Of a stretch of DNA of 64,000 nt, positions 63,684 through 64,000 are shown one piece after another. The translations under genes and the position numbers were made by a program. Source of the stretch: Bradyrhizobium sp. B124 (GTDB taxonomy: Bacteria; Pseudomonadota; Alphaproteobacteria; Rhizobiales; Xanthobacteraceae). The DNA is taken from NCBI RefSeq assembly GCF_038967635.1, contig NZ_CP152413.1:4154001-4218000 (forward strand). Direction: 5' to 3'. Each line of letters starts with the position of its first letter. The stretch's first letter is position 1. The notes beneath the pieces were generated by a model. It searched no databases, was not told the origin of the DNA, and saw only the letters and a list, made by a program, of their open reading frames with translations.

Positions 63684-64000
63684 TCACTGATCTCCTGTTT
63701 GCTGGACGTGGACGCGCGTCGGTCGAACCGGTCGCGCTAGAAGCTCTTCAACGATCGAAAGAAAGCCCTCCGTATCGTCGATCTGCATTTGGTGCCCCGC
63801 GCTCTCCAGCGTCCTGATCGCGATCGACGGCAGCAATCTGCGAATTTCTGTTTCATCTTCGGGCCGAATGACCCCTCCCCGCCCCGCAACGATTAATGCG
63901 GTCGGAACGCTGAGGTGGGCGACGTCGCGATGAATGTCATCGTGATGAAAGCCCTTGTGACCTTCGATGAGCGCGCGCTCGTCGCAAGTATGCATCCACT
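63684..64000 (-). CDS. nicD: N-formylmaleamate deformylase, C-terminal part (runs off window)
   Basis: The frame continues past the window edge, so the N-terminus and nucleophile elbow are missing. What remains is WMHTCDERALIEGHKGFHHDDIHRDVAHLSVPTALIVAGRGGVIRPEDETEIRRLLP and SAGHQMQIDDTEGF, the C-terminal half of an alpha/beta hydrolase with catalytic His in SAGHQ. It closely follows P. putida NicD (HTCYEPAIV..., VAGRGGVI). It removes formate from the NicX product. The stop overlaps the nicX start region, so translation is coupled. Confidence 0.85.
   Translation of the reverse strand, partial: WMHTCDERALIEGHKGFHHDDIHRDVAHLSVPTALIVAGRGGVIRPEDETEIRRLLPSIAIRTLESAGHQMQIDDTEGFLSIVEELLARPVRPTRVHVQQTGDQ

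Noticed and set aside
1..64000. CRISPR arrays, rRNA operons, riboswitches, complete tRNAs and insertion sequences
   Set aside because: No regularly spaced repeats, rRNA signatures, conserved riboswitch cores or transposase motifs were seen by reading; a covariance-model scan would be needed to exclude small RNAs.

Overview
This 64 kb window is high-GC alphaproteobacterial DNA. Gene content (form I CO dehydrogenase in Oligotropha-like order, glyoxylate carboligase pathway, NicX/NicD, many XRE/IclR/LysR/TetR regulators) and protein sequence style fit Bradyrhizobium or a close relative, though no rRNA or ribosomal marker is present to prove it. The window is an accessory catabolic region: short operons for unusual carbon, nitrogen and energy sources, each with its own regulator, separated by decayed genes and tRNA-like scraps. 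No insertion sequence, CRISPR array, intact tRNA or prophage gene was recognised.

Layout. 0-7.8 kb: a large winged-helix/NB-ARC regulator, a VOC ring-cleaving dioxygenase, an alpha/beta hydrolase, an exported metallo-beta-lactamase-fold hydrolase and an Old Yellow Enzyme reductase. 8.6-23.2 kb: a soluble di-iron monooxygenase operon (propane/acetone-type mimABCD) with alcohol dehydrogenase, amidohydrolase, DUF59 protein and a dedicated divergent GroEL, flanked by two AcoR-like sigma-54 activators. A textbook -24/-12 promoter and a 23-bp palindromic enhancer site lie between adh and the divergent activator. 24.2-33.3 kb: aerobic CO dehydrogenase genes coxC-MSLDEFG plus a CBS-domain protein; the large subunit carries the form I active-site loop. 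34-36.5 kb: a chemoreceptor and a chimeric small ORF. 36.7-42.1 kb: an MHS transporter, DJ-1/PfpI protein, cupin, XRE-cupin regulator, iron-sulfur flavin reductase and LysR regulator; three promoters here share one 17-bp palindrome, so they look like a local regulon of unknown substrate.

42.1-48.4 kb: gcl-hyi-glxR-ttuD-pyk, a complete glyoxylate-to-pyruvate route. 48.6-51.5 kb and 54.7-55.4 kb are decay zones: a frameshifted HAD phosphatase, a frameshifted oxalate/formate-family transporter, a truncated formate dehydrogenase beta gene, and nitrilase and MocR-type fragments. 51.8-54.7 kb: an AAHS-like transporter and SnoaL-like protein divergent from an IclR regulator, with an inverted repeat overlapping the iclR start. 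55.6-57.8 kb: the cyanate module cynR / cynT-cynS. 58.9-60 kb: a DUF1348 gene and tetR behind two TetR-type operators. 60.4-61 kb: a frameshifted DEDDh exonuclease. 61.1-64 kb: MFS transporter, nicX and the 3' part of nicD from nicotinate catabolism, running off the window.

Together the intact modules would let the cell oxidise short alkanes or ketones and CO, salvage glyoxylate, detoxify cyanate and break down the pyridine ring. All functions are assigned from protein sequence reading and remembered family motifs, not from database searches.
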